Shown here piece after piece: positions 35,701 to 48,618 of a stretch of DNA of 64,000 nt; position 1 is the stretch's first letter, and each line of letters begins with the position of its first letter. The notes under the pieces are model-generated. The model did not search any database. It was not told the origin of the DNA and saw only the letters and a list, made by a program, of their open reading frames with translations. The stretch spans positions 5,134,501 to 5,198,500 of the forward strand of contig NC_091664.1 of assembly GCF_042453785.1 (NCBI RefSeq). Direction: 5' to 3'. The stretch is from Malus domestica. Lineage: Eukaryota > Streptophyta > Magnoliopsida > Rosales > Rosaceae. Both the position numbers and the translations under genes were made by a program.

Positions 35701-38700
35701 CTATTTCTGATGCTTTACTGTTGCTGCTCCTTTGTCGTGATGCAAGATTCCACGTTTTTGAAGATATTGTTGCACAGAAGCGGGTACATTTGTTCTCAAC
35801 GACCCAGAAACTGACATGAACCTGTTGAACAGTAGCTTTGCCAATCCATCTATTTCCGATTCATATTGTTCACAAACAAAAAATAGCGTGAAAGCCAACA
35901 CCAGCGCTGCAAAATATGTCCAACAAGATCAACACAAAGTTTAAACAAATAAGCGATTAACTGACTCCGGCATGGTGAAACTGGCATTCTCTTACCTACA
36001 CCTAACGACACAGTCGAGGCATGAGACAAAATCAACTTGAGGAAAAAGAAGGAAGCTGCAAACTGTAGAGATGGCCACAAGAGAATAATTGCTGTCAATG
36101 AAAACTCACCCATTCATATAAAAGTTGCATTTGGAAATGTTAGAATTTATGTATCAGAAAGAGATATTTGTAAATAGAATAATTGAGGTTTAAACGGTTA
36201 TTTTAGAAAAGAAAGAAAAGATGCTGAAGTTCATACTCTGCATGGATCAAATTGACGCAAACATTTCCAACAAGTATAATAAGCAAGGGATACAATAGTA
36301 TTGGTAAGTAGCGTTCAAATACCGCCGGTCAATTCCAATGTAAATCATTCAAATGGTCATATTAATTCTTGAGAATCTGGCCAAGACGAATAAATGAATT
36401 TAGGTCCAAATTTTCCTAACATACACAAATTTTGACAGCTAAAACTGGCAATACCTGTGCTCACGAAAAGGTTTCGCGGTTAAAAGTTACATAAAACGTG
36501 AAATTGGACATTTTCCAGGAGTCATGCACTTCAATAAAGGGAATAAATTATTAGTGCACACCTTGAAGAAAATATACCACCCATCTCCCTGGGCCAGTAG
36601 TCTCAAATAACAAACCCCTCTGTTCCACAGATATGCTATCATTGCAATCTTCTCTTTCACTACCATTTCAGGGATCTCAAAACAAGATAAAGATAGTGTC
36701 TTAAAGGTAAAACCCAACCTGTTCGAAAGACATTATGGTCAGTATATGTAAATTAACTAAAGCACAAAAGAATTCTCCAAGCACTTACAAGTTTAATCAA
36801 GCAAAAGCTTTGTAAACACAAATACTTACATCTTGGGTGGTAGAATCCCATATCCATAGAGGCCAAATGAAACTAACAGCAGAAGCTTGGACAAAGACGA
36901 GGCAAAAGTTCTTCCGGAAAGGAAAAACCAGTAATACAACATACTCAAAGCAAGGAAATATGTAAAAGTCTTCTTCTCATCACGCCACAGCAGAATGTCT
37001 GCAACTGCAGTGACAGTCAATGTCATTCTACAATCCAAATAAAAAGCTTTCATGAAAGTTCTAGTATGCATATTTTTCATTTATCAAAGCAAGAAACTTT
37101 CGATGAAAAGAAAAAGTACAAAAACAGAGGACAAAGTGTCGTCTGGCCTGAGTGAATGCATATGAACGACGATCACGTTTAATCCAAAGATGTTTTCTGA
37201 AATGCAAATACTGTCTAAGTTGGTGTGTTCCATTTATTTTAAACTCTGTTCATCAGTTGAAGTAAAGCTGTGGACCAAATTGCGTATTACCATGGGACCA
37301 TGCAAGAACAAATTAACATATGTAGATGAACCCCAAAACCAGGCACAAAGTTCTGATTCAATCCCAGCCCTACCCAGTTATAAATTTTGTTACTAGGAGT
37401 CAAACACACTCGGATAAATACTGGGAAATCTGATTTGCAGGTTTGAGGATAAGTGAAAGCAAAACTTCATCCCAGATAAAAGAAAAAGGAGCGCAGAGTA
37501 AAAACAATATAATTAAAAATGAAAAAACGACTTCAGGCTTACAATGTGTAGCTGATATCAAAATTGAGCAGAAAATAAAATGGTACTACGGAAAACAACC
37601 TTCTCCACTGCCTAGCAGCTTCTCCACTTTTGATTCCTCATTAAAGTTTCTGAAAGTTGGGATAGATGAGTTCCTGGCTATATTAGAGAATGACTCGACG
37701 GTTAATTTCACACCTTCCTGTACACAGACAAAGAAGAATGTTAAACATGGAATTGTTATGCTCTATAGTAAGCCATAGGAGAATATGACAATATACACCA
37801 CTTTAAATGCAACAAAAACTGTAGGAATTTGTTTTCCAAAACGAAAGGATCAGGGAGCAGTCTTCATTAATTTTCTGCTATGTACTATATATATATACTA
37901 GAGCAATCAAATACTGCTCAGGATCCAGCATATAAGATGTGGCACGACAATGAACATGTCAGGGCCTAACTAGCCAGACAGTTTGTAAAGGTCATAAGCT
38001 TCAATCGGATATCTATAGAAGGATGTAAAACCGCCAAGAATATTCCAATGCTGCAACTTTGCAAAATATATTTGAACATGGAGAAAAACACATCACAATA
38101 TTCTCTTTTATAGGGCAAGGCAAGAGTAAAGTTGCAACTAAATGACATGAAGGACTAACAATAATAAATGAATGAAAAACTTACTTCCAGCGAGACAACT
38201 GGTGAATACCCAATCTGGTTTTGAGCCGCAGTGCAGTTGAACGTTCTACTACGTGAAGCTAATTGAATGTAATGCGCTGACATCAAATCGTTGTATTTTA
38301 TCCTTCCATAATTTTCGGATACCCGTTTGATGAACAAAAGAATATACCAAGCCATCTTAGCAGGAACTTTCAGTAACGGTCTGCAATGAGAAAAAAATGG
38401 TAAAAAATGACTTCTGAGGCACAACATGAAAAGATTCCAAAGAAACCTCAACAGATCCTAAAGAAACATAAAATAATAAAAACCCAGAGTTGTTTTTAAC
38501 ACTTTGGACTACATAGTACATGCGTAAAAGCACGTAAAAGATGCCAATACAGAAGATCACATATCAGAATAAAAAAAAGGTGAAGATAAAATGAAAAATA
38601 TACTGCTCAATTTAGGGTTTGAAAATAAGCTTATGTTTCAAGGGTGATGATATACATACACCCCTTTTTAACTTCCACACACACCTTAAATTTCAGCCAT

Positions 38701-41700
38701 CAGATCAAATGAATTGAAGAAGATTAAAGGACAGAAACTAACAGGAGGTGTGTGGGAAGTAAAAAGAGGTGCGTGGATAGCACCAACCTTCTTCAATATT
38801 TTCATTTATATAACTGTTCCATACAATAAGTAAGATGAAGCGTTTACTGAAATTTCTGAAATGGGTGTGCCCATGTAGACAGGTGATATTAAGCATTTTC
38901 TTCTTTTATATGTCAATTATAACCTTAAATCAAGCACAATAATGCATGAGAAATAAAAATTGCGCTACACAATTAAATGAATCAATTAACAAATCAGCAA
39001 TTTCCATATCTGTGAAAGCTAGGGTGGTTAAAATTCGTTTTTCCTTCAATAGCAATAAGGTGGAAAACAATTCATTTTCTTAACTCTACTAAGAAATTAC
39101 ACTCTTTTCTCTCCCACTCCCAAGGTGGGGCCACACTTCTCTGTTCCTACAGCCTATTGCCGAAATTTAGCAACAAATACACAGACAAAATTGGCCATGA
39201 TGACAACTTAGTATGACTTGAACCATGGATAAATTTTTGTAAAGGTGGTAATCTTATCTTATACATAAGAATGTCCGGGGAGCAGCAAATATACTGATAC
39301 CAGAGTCAAAGTTCAAACTATAATACAAGTATACCCAAGTACCAAGCATGACAGGGTCAAGAGCCTTTGTGCCTTTCACTGATCTTGTAAGATATGCAAT
39401 TTGCTCATTTATAGTAAGTTCAGTTTATCTCTTGGATTCCTAGAATAAAACCTAACGTTTTCTAATTTGCCTATTGGAGTGATTCCAATAAACCTTTGGG
39501 GGCAATGCTAAAGGCCAGAGTTAGTATGGATCTCTCATCTCTTTATTTCTCTTACTATTTTCCTATATTAATAATGCATGCAAATATATGCATCTATCCC
39601 CTGCTTATGCAACAACACAACAAACAAAGAATGTAAAGTCTCTCACAGAAAAATATAGGAATGTTTGCTTTACCTTTGACATCCCAGGCATTCCAAGATT
39701 AGTAATACAAATACCCAAAAATTTGCAGGCTCGAGATTTGTGATGAAAAAGGCCTACATATTGATCACAAGTACCTTCTTAACCATGGACCTAGAAGAAA
39801 CGGAAAAATAAAGTGCTGTGCACTCAAGAGACTTAAAATTGTAAGTACCTTTCCAGCAGCAGAGACCATCCGAAATTCTAAAGCTTCTTCTGCACAGATA
39901 TGAGCATGAGTAACATTCTCAACGTATGTGAAATCTGACATGTTTTCACCACTCCCTATAATAAACTGAAATGAGAATCTCTGTTACTTCAAAAAATACT
40001 GAAAATAACTTGTGTACGAGGAATTATAAGATATTAAACCACATAATGACCAAGATACCAGAGATAGGGCGAGGGAGGCGATATCATAATTGGTGGTATG
40101 CAAACATCAATTATGTGTGATTATTAAATAAGGCTCCAAGTTAACAAAGTGTATGTGAAACAGTACATAGGATGAAATGAACGGATAGTTAAAAAAACCT
40201 TTCCCCAGCCAGATTTTGCCAAGTTCACAAAAAATGGCACAAGATGTGTGTCTCCAGGTCCAAATACATTGCTAGGACGAAGCACACATGTTAAAAGACC
40301 ATCAATGTCATTAGAATGCAGGATAAGTGATTCTGCTTGAGCCTTGAGGTCACTCAACATATCATCAAACTGTATAAAGCATAATAAAACTAAGTTAGAA
40401 AGAAATTTTAGCAGATCGAAAAATAGGCAGTGCTCCACTATAAACATGAAGAAAGTCCCTTGCCAGTGACATACTTTCCAAGGGTATGCCAAAGATTCAT
40501 CTCCATTTAATATATCTTTCGATCCATCAAAAACTACATCAGCAGAACTATTGTATATTAACCGCCTAACTTTGCAGTCTCGACAAGCACTGATAACATT
40601 TTTTGCACCTGCACAAGAATTTGAGATGACAGTAACCATCTTTTCCTCCAAAATACGCATTGCAAAAAATCTGATTTGTTTCTTCATTAATAGGGATTTA
40701 CCTTGAACAACAATCATATAGCACTGGCAGAAATCATGTGTGGGTAAATCATCCCCATCCAAATAGAACACTACAGATGAACCTTCAATGGCTGCAAGAG
40801 ATGCAGGTCATAATATGGCAATTAATTTCTGAACTCAGAGCTTTGATATAATAGGAAAATACCACAAGTGCCTGAACATGGAAACCGGGAAGCAGTGCAA
40901 CAGATATCTAAGGAGAATCATTACGCAACTAGCTAAGACAAATGTTATAAACTAAACCTGCTCTTATTACACCCATCGAATTTCATAACACCTATTTTAC
41001 CCTAATTTCACAAATTGGAGCAAAAACATCAAATGTGAAACACTTTCAATCTCTAGCAACCAAACACTAGATGAGTAACCTTGGAGTTGAATTCCAATCA
41101 CACGTTTTGATCAATAAGACATTCGTAATTAAGTTTACGCCTCTTCCTCCCATTCCTTCAGTTCGGTTTCTGAATCCTCTAGAGGTTTTTTTTTATAATT
41201 ATTTTCAATGTTTTCAAGAATATTGCACCAGTAAATACTTATAATCTGGGAGAAATCCTAAAATTTTCCACCTCTGATCAACTTTTCTTGTTAAAATTGT
41301 GCAATTTCTCAGCAATCCTTTTAACGAAAACGAAGTAACAAATCAAAACCTAGCATTTCATGCTTAGAACCACTCCACTCAATCAACAAAATGCATCACT
41401 TCAGTCTCAAGCCAGCCTACCTTTTGATTTCATCAAATATTTTCTCTCTCGCATTTTCTCATACAGCAACCAAACAAGAACACACGAAACGGAAAATAAA
41501 CGAACAAAACAAATTTCGAAAAAAGATTTATTTTTATTTTACCAGCGATGATTTGAGACGTGTCGCGGACATCGACGCCGTGTAAGGAAGCGCGGCCGGA
41601 GGAGAGAGCTTGCGAGAGGAGGGAGTCGCGCTCGGAGGGATCGAGCTGGAGGGACTGAGTCGAATCGGCAACGCGAACGATCCACTTTCCGATATTCAAG

Positions 41701-41801
41701 AGCCGGACGACGAGCGATCGCCCGAGGAAGCCTCGGCCGCCTAAGACGACGCAGGTTCTGGGCTTTGGGTTGAGCTCCGCCAGCCGATCGTCCATCGCCA
41801 T
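35701..41801 (-). CDS. 3BETAHSD/D2: 3beta-hydroxysteroid dehydrogenase/C4-decarboxylase with reticulon domain
   Basis: There are twelve exons: 41543-41801, 40702-40791, 40475-40608, 40199-40369, 39849-39965, 39674-39753, 38185-38380, 37600-37717, 36830-37004, 36562-36718, 35996-36062 and 35701-35906. They total 1770 nt, or 589 residues. The N-terminal half is a short-chain dehydrogenase with the NAD-binding GGRGFLG at residues 21-27 and a RPSNVFGPGD block. The enzyme class oxidises and decarboxylates 4alpha-carboxysterols in sterol C4-demethylation. The C-terminal ~200 residues form a reticulon homology domain (VADILLWRDEKKT, paired hydrophobic hairpins), which anchors it in the ER. This fusion matches Arabidopsis At2g26260. 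Oddity: the usual YxxxK position reads L-S-D-L-K, so the tyrosine is missing. Codon phases agree at all eleven junctions. Confidence 0.92.
38643..38784. mobile_element. ~142-bp MITE, family M1 copy 2
   Basis: The left block ACACCCCTTTTTAACTTCCACACACACC pairs with the right block GGTGTGTGGGAAGTAAAAAGAGGTG. The centre carries CATCAGATCAAATGAATTGAA, the reverse form of the central motif in the other copies. It lies in intron 6 of the 3beta-HSD gene. Confidence 0.7.
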
Positions 41802-44009
41802 TTTCTCCGACAGAGGGCGAGGGGGTGATGTGTTTGGCGCGTAAATTAGTGTGCTTATGCGAGAAAATGAGAATGGTCAGTGGTGGGTGAGTCACTGGTT
41901 AGAGAGAGAGTGAGAGAGAGTTGTTTGTTCCTTACGCTTTTGAGGTGGAGTGGGGCCCAAATAGTGCGGCTTTAGCGCTTTCGGGTGTACTGAAACTCGA
42001 TTGCGATTTTCGACCATAAAAAGATTCGAGTGCGATAGATAGTCCCAGTGGTTGGCCGGCTCGTTTTTTAATTAGTATTTTGTTGAGGTTTTTTTTTTCT
42101 TAATTAAGTTACTTAACCATTGTTTAATGGGTTCAATTTTTATACTCCGTATCGTTAAATGATATGACTACTAATATCGTTAGATTGAAGTTAGACCGTC
42201 ATCTATCCATATCATTTATAGATACAGAGTATGGAAGGAAAGTCCTGATTTCACAAAGATAATTGAAATTATTTTGGTTCTTTTTCTGATAATTATTATA
42301 ATTCTTTTTGTCTATGCGTTTATGCAAGCGCTAACTATAAAAAGTATGTAACATACAAAATTTAGCATCAAATATCTGAAAAATCAATAATCATATCAAT
42401 TGTGGAAGTTAGTTGAACGCATACATCATTCTTTTTTATTTTTTCTTGATTTATGATTTTTCTTATTCCAAATAAGTAATTATTTTAGGTAGAGAACATT
42501 TCAGGTTTGACTCGTATGAATGCAAGGACAAATAGTTCGAAAGAGGGTCCACTACAATAGCTTGCTACTGGGATCCTCATGTTCCACCCATGTCTTGCAC
42601 AACTACTCCGACTAGCGCACCCCAACCATAAAAAAATTGCTAGGACAAGTGGGCTAGTCGTGCCGTGTCTACATGCTTGTCGTGAAAACAACCACACATG
42701 ATGGTAATTCATGTTAATAGGTCGTTTTTGTGTTGTGCTATTTTTTATGTTAAAAACTAGTCGATCAAAATAGCATCTCTGACGAGCTTGCAATTGCCCT
42801 TGGGCCCAACAATGATGCTCCACCAGTGGAAAAAAGTGGGAGGCAGTTGGGCAAAAGGCAGCGGCCCTTGCATTGCCCCTTCAACAGTTGCAAGGGCTCG
42901 CGCACCCGTGAAACATAGCAGACAAGGGGGCCTTGTGAAGTCCAGCAGACCCTCTAATTTTGCAGCGTGACTACATGGCTCTTGGTGAGCCTCTGAATTC
43001 GTCCAATTCAACAACTAAAACGAATCCAATTCTAAAAAGGTAATTATTATTAGCATTCCAAAAATTTCATTCTACACTCTAAACTTTCTATATTTGGAAA
43101 GAAAAATACACTTGTGATGAGTGCATAATGAGATTTTTAGAGTGCCAATAACACTTCCCTTCTAAAAATACAATAAAATCATAAAAATTATTTAAAATTT
43201 TCAAAAAACTTACAAAGTTCACACTTAAAAAATTATTGCAAAGTTCAAACACACTTACAAATTAAACAAAAATATATAGCAATAATAAGGACATGTGGGG
43301 ATAAGACGAAAAAAACATTAAAAAAATATGTTTGTGAATAGTAATCGTCATTGCCCTTCCTCCTTCCAAATGAAGAATTTGCACAAAAACAATTAATGTT
43401 TAGAGTGAATAGTCATTGCTCTTACACTTCAATTGCCATTGCTGATGAAGATGCTCTATGCTCATCCATTTTCATTTGATTTCATAAAGTTCTCTAAACC
43501 TTAAACCCTTTTAGTTATTCTAGGATCCATTTAATTTTGGATAAGATTTTCCCTTTCAATTCAATACTACTTTTTCGTATTGTTTTTGTTAGATTGATGT
43601 TGGAGTGTAGTTCGGAGGTGGCTCTGGAGGGATTTCAGATTTTTTTTCAGTACCTTGGATAGTAAATCTAACAAATTTAAGTTGTTGAGACGAATTTTGA
43701 ATGACTTACAAATTATTGGACTATCAATTAGGTATTGATTATCCGGCAAGATCAGTATATATCATTTTTATTATAACACTTCACAAGTTGTTGTGCGTTG
43801 ACACTAATACATATACATAAGAGCTTAATAGAAATTGAGATAAGCGAATGCGATCAAATAAGAACTGAATTTTCATAGTCTTACTTCACTTTCTCTCTCC
43901 CACTTCCTACTTTTCTCCTTTTTATTTTAATTTCCATTCAATTAAAACTTTAATTCCAATTTTTTAAATTGTCATATATTTAAACACACACATAGTGTGA
44001 GACTTTTAT
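41802..44009. other. Gene-free region upstream of the 3beta-HSD gene
   Basis: GA-rich sequence at 41895-41920 may belong to the 3beta-HSD promoter or 5' UTR. Further on, a GC-richer block at about 42480-42980 has short frames but no recognisable protein or splice pattern. The rest is AT-rich. Confidence 0.45.
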
Positions 44010-44095
44010 CCAATATATATGAGTTAAGATTCAGTGACACATTTTGACACACCCAATATATATGAGTTAAGATCCAGTGACACATTTTGACACAC
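44010..44095. repeat. 43-bp perfect-length tandem duplication
   Basis: CCAATATATATGAGTTAAGA...CACATTTTGACACAC occurs at 44010-44052 and 44053-44095, with one difference (TTCAG versus TCCAG). It makes up the left edge of the M2 repeat copy. Confidence 0.85.
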
Positions 44096-44433
44096 GTTTT
44101 GTGACTTCCATTTCATAACTTTTAAAAAAAAACCCGAACCATCTTATATTTCAATTCATCATTCATCTTTGTAAAAAATTAGACAAATCACAAACCATTA
44201 AGACAATCATTTGTAGTATAAAAAAAAAATTGGCGAATACAGTTATACCGAGAAAACACTACATTTAATGGACGGTCATATGAATTTGAAATTGATTGAT
44301 CTTTGGTAAAGATGATTTTTGAGGAAAAACATGCATTTTGATACACAGATGTTGAAATACATTACAAAGTGAGCCTCATAAAAACATGCGTCAAAGTGTG
44401 TCAAAAAAGTGTCCTTAGAATTCAAGTCCTAAC
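44030..44433 (+). mobile_element. MITE, family M2 copy 2
   Basis: The plus strand carries AAAAATTAGACAAATC, CCATTAAGACAATCATTTG and TTTAATGGACGGTCATATG in the same order as the minus strand of 20443-20795. The right end GTGTGTCAAAAAAGTGTCCTTAG...TCAAGTCCTAA matches the 20-kb element's terminal repeat only loosely. Confidence 0.65.
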
Positions 44434-45127
44434 ATACATACATGAGTGATGCTATAAGAGATCAAATTTTTAAATCATATTTTATATATCACGTAATGCG
44501 ACGATTGATGATCAGAGTCCTTTAAATCATTAAAAAATAGTCCAACCATCAACCCCACATGGTTTACAAAAGATGAACTTGGTCTCCCAAGCATTTTCCT
44601 AATATATACTAGCATTTGCCTACATACTTTGTGCGTAAAAACACATTTTTTTAGAAAATGAGAAGGAGAGGGGGAGAGAGAGAGAGAGAGAACGTGAGGG
44701 GAGTTGGAGGTTTTTGTTTTTGGTTTTTCTATTTTTTTTTAATATTAAAGATATTTTAACATCACCTGTAAATGACGCTTTAATAAAAAAAAGTAAAATT
44801 TGAACATGTGAAATTACATTATTGCCCATCATTTTTTTGTGTGATAGAAGACTAAGTTATCTTTTCACCCTCTTTTGGTTCACAAAGAGGGTTTTATTAA
44901 TTAGTAGATATATATATTTGGTGAGACGTAGTGGGAAGGGAGGTTTGGTTTTGGTGAACCAATTCCCCCGACTGCACATCCCATGCAGTTTCCAAAGAGA
45001 CCGAGAACTCTTGATGTATGGACAAATGCATATATCTTAGCTGTACTTAATTTCACAAAATGCTTGGGTTATCTCAATCTTAATATACAAACAAAACTTG
45101 TTCCCAAAAAAACAATCATGACAAGCA
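44434..45127. other. Gene-free region downstream of glyoxalase II
   Basis: It contains a (GA)n run at about 44675-44692 and A/T-rich sequence. The last part may be the glyoxalase II 3' UTR. No coding exon is seen. Confidence 0.45.
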
Positions 45128-48100
45128 TCAAAACGCATCCTTTGCTTGGCGTATGACACCCAAGGCTTCCGCATCATTCGCCGTGTCTGGAATATTCAAC
45201 GACTGTCGAATCTCTCGACTTGATGTGCGAAGAAAAGGATTGCATTCCTTTTCCAGTTTTAATCTGGTTGGAACCTGTTATGTACACCACAAAAGAGTTT
45301 GAGGTCACTTGGACAGTAATTTAATGAAAATTGCCAGTGAACGTAGGATAAACAAAGAAAATTTTCATGCTCGCTATGAATTCTAGACATATTTACTGCA
45401 TGTGGTGCAATAGCCATAGACGATGAACAGAATGGCATGCACATGCTCGCTGCCTGATTAGGAACTGACATGCGTATTGGTGAGTTACATTGTTGTTTTA
45501 TTCCTGAATAGCTAAGGCTTTTCTAACCCGATTCAAAGTCACAATTCACAAATTTCTCTCAAAAGATTATACTCGTTCAAAGAAAAGAAGACCTTAAGTT
45601 TCGGGCCTTAAGCAACTGGTAACCAAAAAAAGGGAAAAAGGAAGTCCTTGAGTTTACCGTAGGCATGCCCTTGTTGCGAAGATGGATGACATGAGCTGCA
45701 TAGGACTGAAGTGCCTCATTCTCAGGTTCTATAGACAAGGCAAACTTTGAGTTACTCTGTCCAAAAAAAAAAGGGTTCTCTTCCTGTCAGGGCCTTCTTG
45801 TTCGCAGCGTTAAAAAATTATGTAGGCCACAAAAAGAAACTGAAAGGGTAGTATGACTAACCAAGGTATATTCATGACCACAGTATATATCTGTGTCATC
45901 TGGCAAAGACGTGATCTTTGTAAGGGAAGAATGCATCTGTCACAAAGAAAAATCAACTGTTTGAGTACTGTAACCACGAAACAAGGACATAACAAAAAAT
46001 GTATGCCAAACTCACCTGCTCAGGTGTTCCTTCAAACAACTTTCCACATGATAAGCTGAAGAGAGTATCGCCTGTAAAAATTGCCCCCGATTGAGGAAAG
46101 TAGAAGCCAATGTGACCTGCTTCCAATGAATACCGCAAGAAAATATTAGGAAAAAAAAAAAAAGGGAGGGTGGATCATCTGTAATGTAATGACATTTGGA
46201 ACTGCACCTAAGAAGCTACTTTGAAATGGATGGACTACAATTTTTGGTCACAAATTTTACTTAGATACTAAAGGTTGAAAAAGGCCTAGAAAGGGGCCAG
46301 TGGGGGTACTAACCACGATCCTAGACTCTAGATTTGAGATTATGCTTAGAAATTATTTTACAACTATTAGCATGAAACTTTAATATAAAGCGCCAACAGG
46401 ATGCTGCTCATATACAGAAGAAACATACAAATCTGACGTGTAATGAAACAATAAAATCTAAAGCAAAAAAAGCATATTTCATGGTATGCAGTCATTGTGC
46501 TTGAGGAAGATAAACTGGCAGGTAAACTGCATTACAAATGAAAGAAACTTGACAGTTTCTTTGAGGAAGAATATCATAAAGTAGGAAGGGTGTAACATGC
46601 ACTTAACGAGTCAGTCATTCAGAAAATTAATTAAACACCAACAATAATCAGAAAATTAATTAACACACAAAATAACAAATCAAGAAACTATATTATTCAG
46701 CGATGAGTGTCCAAATGCAGCACATATAGTCATACTCGAGTAGAATTTTTGGATGAAAAAGGGATGTTGATTAGGAAACCTCAAGGGATTTTTAGAATGT
46801 AATTAATGAATTATGACCTCTAGTATGACCAGGAGTCTCCATAACCTGCACCTCGTGCCCTGCAAACATCCACTTGTCTCCATCATTCAACGCAATATCA
46901 ATGCCAGGAATTCTATCCCTGTCTATTCCTGAACCAATCACCTACAAGCAACAAAGGGATGAATAAACATGCAGAAAAAAAAAATTCTGAGCCTAAACCA
47001 CTTTGTAGAAGAAAAAACTATTCCATAAAGCTAAATGCAACAACAATCAAACAGAACTAAAAAACAAAACGGCAGTTCTAAATTGTTGCCGGACCAAAAG
47101 ATCGAAGTTAATGTTACCGTACCTTTGCACCGTACCTTGCTTTTAACTCGGCATTACCACCAGTGTGATCGTGATGATGGTGTGTGTTCAGTATGTATGT
47201 CAGATTTCTGTTTTTCCGACTCAAAGCATCTATAACAGGTACAGCTTCAGAAGGATCAACAACACCAACTGTTCCAGTATCCTCATCATGTAAAAGATAT
47301 GCATAGTTATCTCTAAGACATGGTACCTGAAAATTACAAGATGTGCAACTTTAACAACAAATGTATCGATAATGTTTTTCAAATCACTCTATATTGCTTA
47401 ATGATCCTTAAAATGCTCAGGTGATTAAGGAAAACATTTATCAACACACACACACCCCAATCCATTACAAGTCCCAACAGCAAATATCAGGTTACATCAA
47501 AATTAAACAAACAAGTTTTTTGAATATCTGCGGACAAACCATAATTTCCATTTTCCAAAGCCACCACTCTTTCTGCTATCTTTGTAACATTTGCAGATGT
47601 TCCCATAGATATTATATTTTCACCAACACTTCCATAATCAACCACCAATATTTCGATCAGTTATCGGAGATGTATCCTTAAAACTGGTTGTGGCCCCAGA
47701 AATACAGATATGAAGATATGAATGTAGGGAATCCCCGAGTCATAGACGGTTTAAATGCAAAAGGATAGAGAGATCTACTCACCAATTCAATATGTAACGA
47801 GGGGGACATATTAACAACACTGCAAAATTTAGCAACTTTAAGCGATCGACTAGCTCCTCCACGCAGAGTTTTTAACGGTGTAGACAATAGGTGCATGAAT
47901 CCATACAGAAGGCCCTTTCCAAGGCAAAGCTGTCTCATGCCCGGCCATATGCAGAACCCATTCCTCCCCTAACATACGAAAGAAAGGTTTTCAAGTTCAA
48001 ATAAAACAAAAATTACATCTACAGACACAGCAACAACAAGCCACTTCCTGCCCTTCTCACAATAACAAAAAAAGCAATTTTGAAGCTTTGCATCCCATAT

Positions 48101-48618
48101 ATATATACCGATCTAACCGAAATCTCAAAAGAAATGGAAAAACAGCAAAAAACCCATTTGCCTAGATGAAGCATAAAATTGTAAAATGGTACCAAATTTG
48201 GCATTGACATCAGCCAAAGTCCTTAAGTTTCTCATCCTTACTCTAAAACCAAACATTCATATCAGTTTACTAAAAGCGGCAGCCTCTAACCCTTAAAACC
48301 CAATTTGCAAATAATCCCAAAAAGATTTAGCAAAAAAGCATCAAACAAAAACGCATTTGCCTATAAATTTGCAACAATCGCAACCTATACAATTAAATTG
48401 CATAAATACAGTGATACACAAGAAAACATGAGTATTAATATCGAAAATTTGGACAAGAAGGAGCGGAATTTAGCAGAGAAATGAGAAATCGAATCAGAAA
48501 AATTGGGGAAAAGGAAATGAAAGTAGTAAAAAGCAGAAGGAGAGAGAGAGAGAGAGGGACGAACCCTAGTGCAAGGGAGGGAGGCCATGGCGCAAGAGGC
48601 CTTGGATACCATCTGCAT
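45128..48618 (-). CDS. GLX2: Hydroxyacylglutathione hydrolase (glyoxalase II), organellar type
   Basis: There are eight exons: 48565-48618, 47783-47968, 47123-47326, 46818-46941, 46016-46116, 45862-45936, 45658-45756 and 45128-45274. They total 990 nt, or 329 residues, close to Arabidopsis GLX2-5 (324 from memory). The metallo-beta-lactamase fold shows the metal-binding THHHHDH at about 128-134, then PGHTRGH, FTGDTLF and CGHEYT. The enzyme hydrolyses S-lactoylglutathione to lactate and glutathione, finishing methylglyoxal detoxification. An ~80-residue N-terminal extension before [10 protein letters not shown], Ser/Arg/Leu-rich and low in acids, fits a mitochondrial or plastid presequence as in the GLX2-4/GLX2-5 group. 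The first ATG is used; a second at codon 3 is possible. It is divergently arranged with CRT3, 1.16 kb apart. Confidence 0.94.

Noticed and set aside
42485..43014. Frames in the GC-richer block upstream of 3beta-HSD
   Set aside because: Short frames on both strands, no motif and no splice pattern; treated as old repeat or non-coding DNA.
48180..48260. Candidate extra GLX2 exon starting [11 protein letters not shown]
   Set aside because: No acceptor gives a frame compatible with exon 1; direct joining of exon 1 to 47968 matches the family N-terminus.
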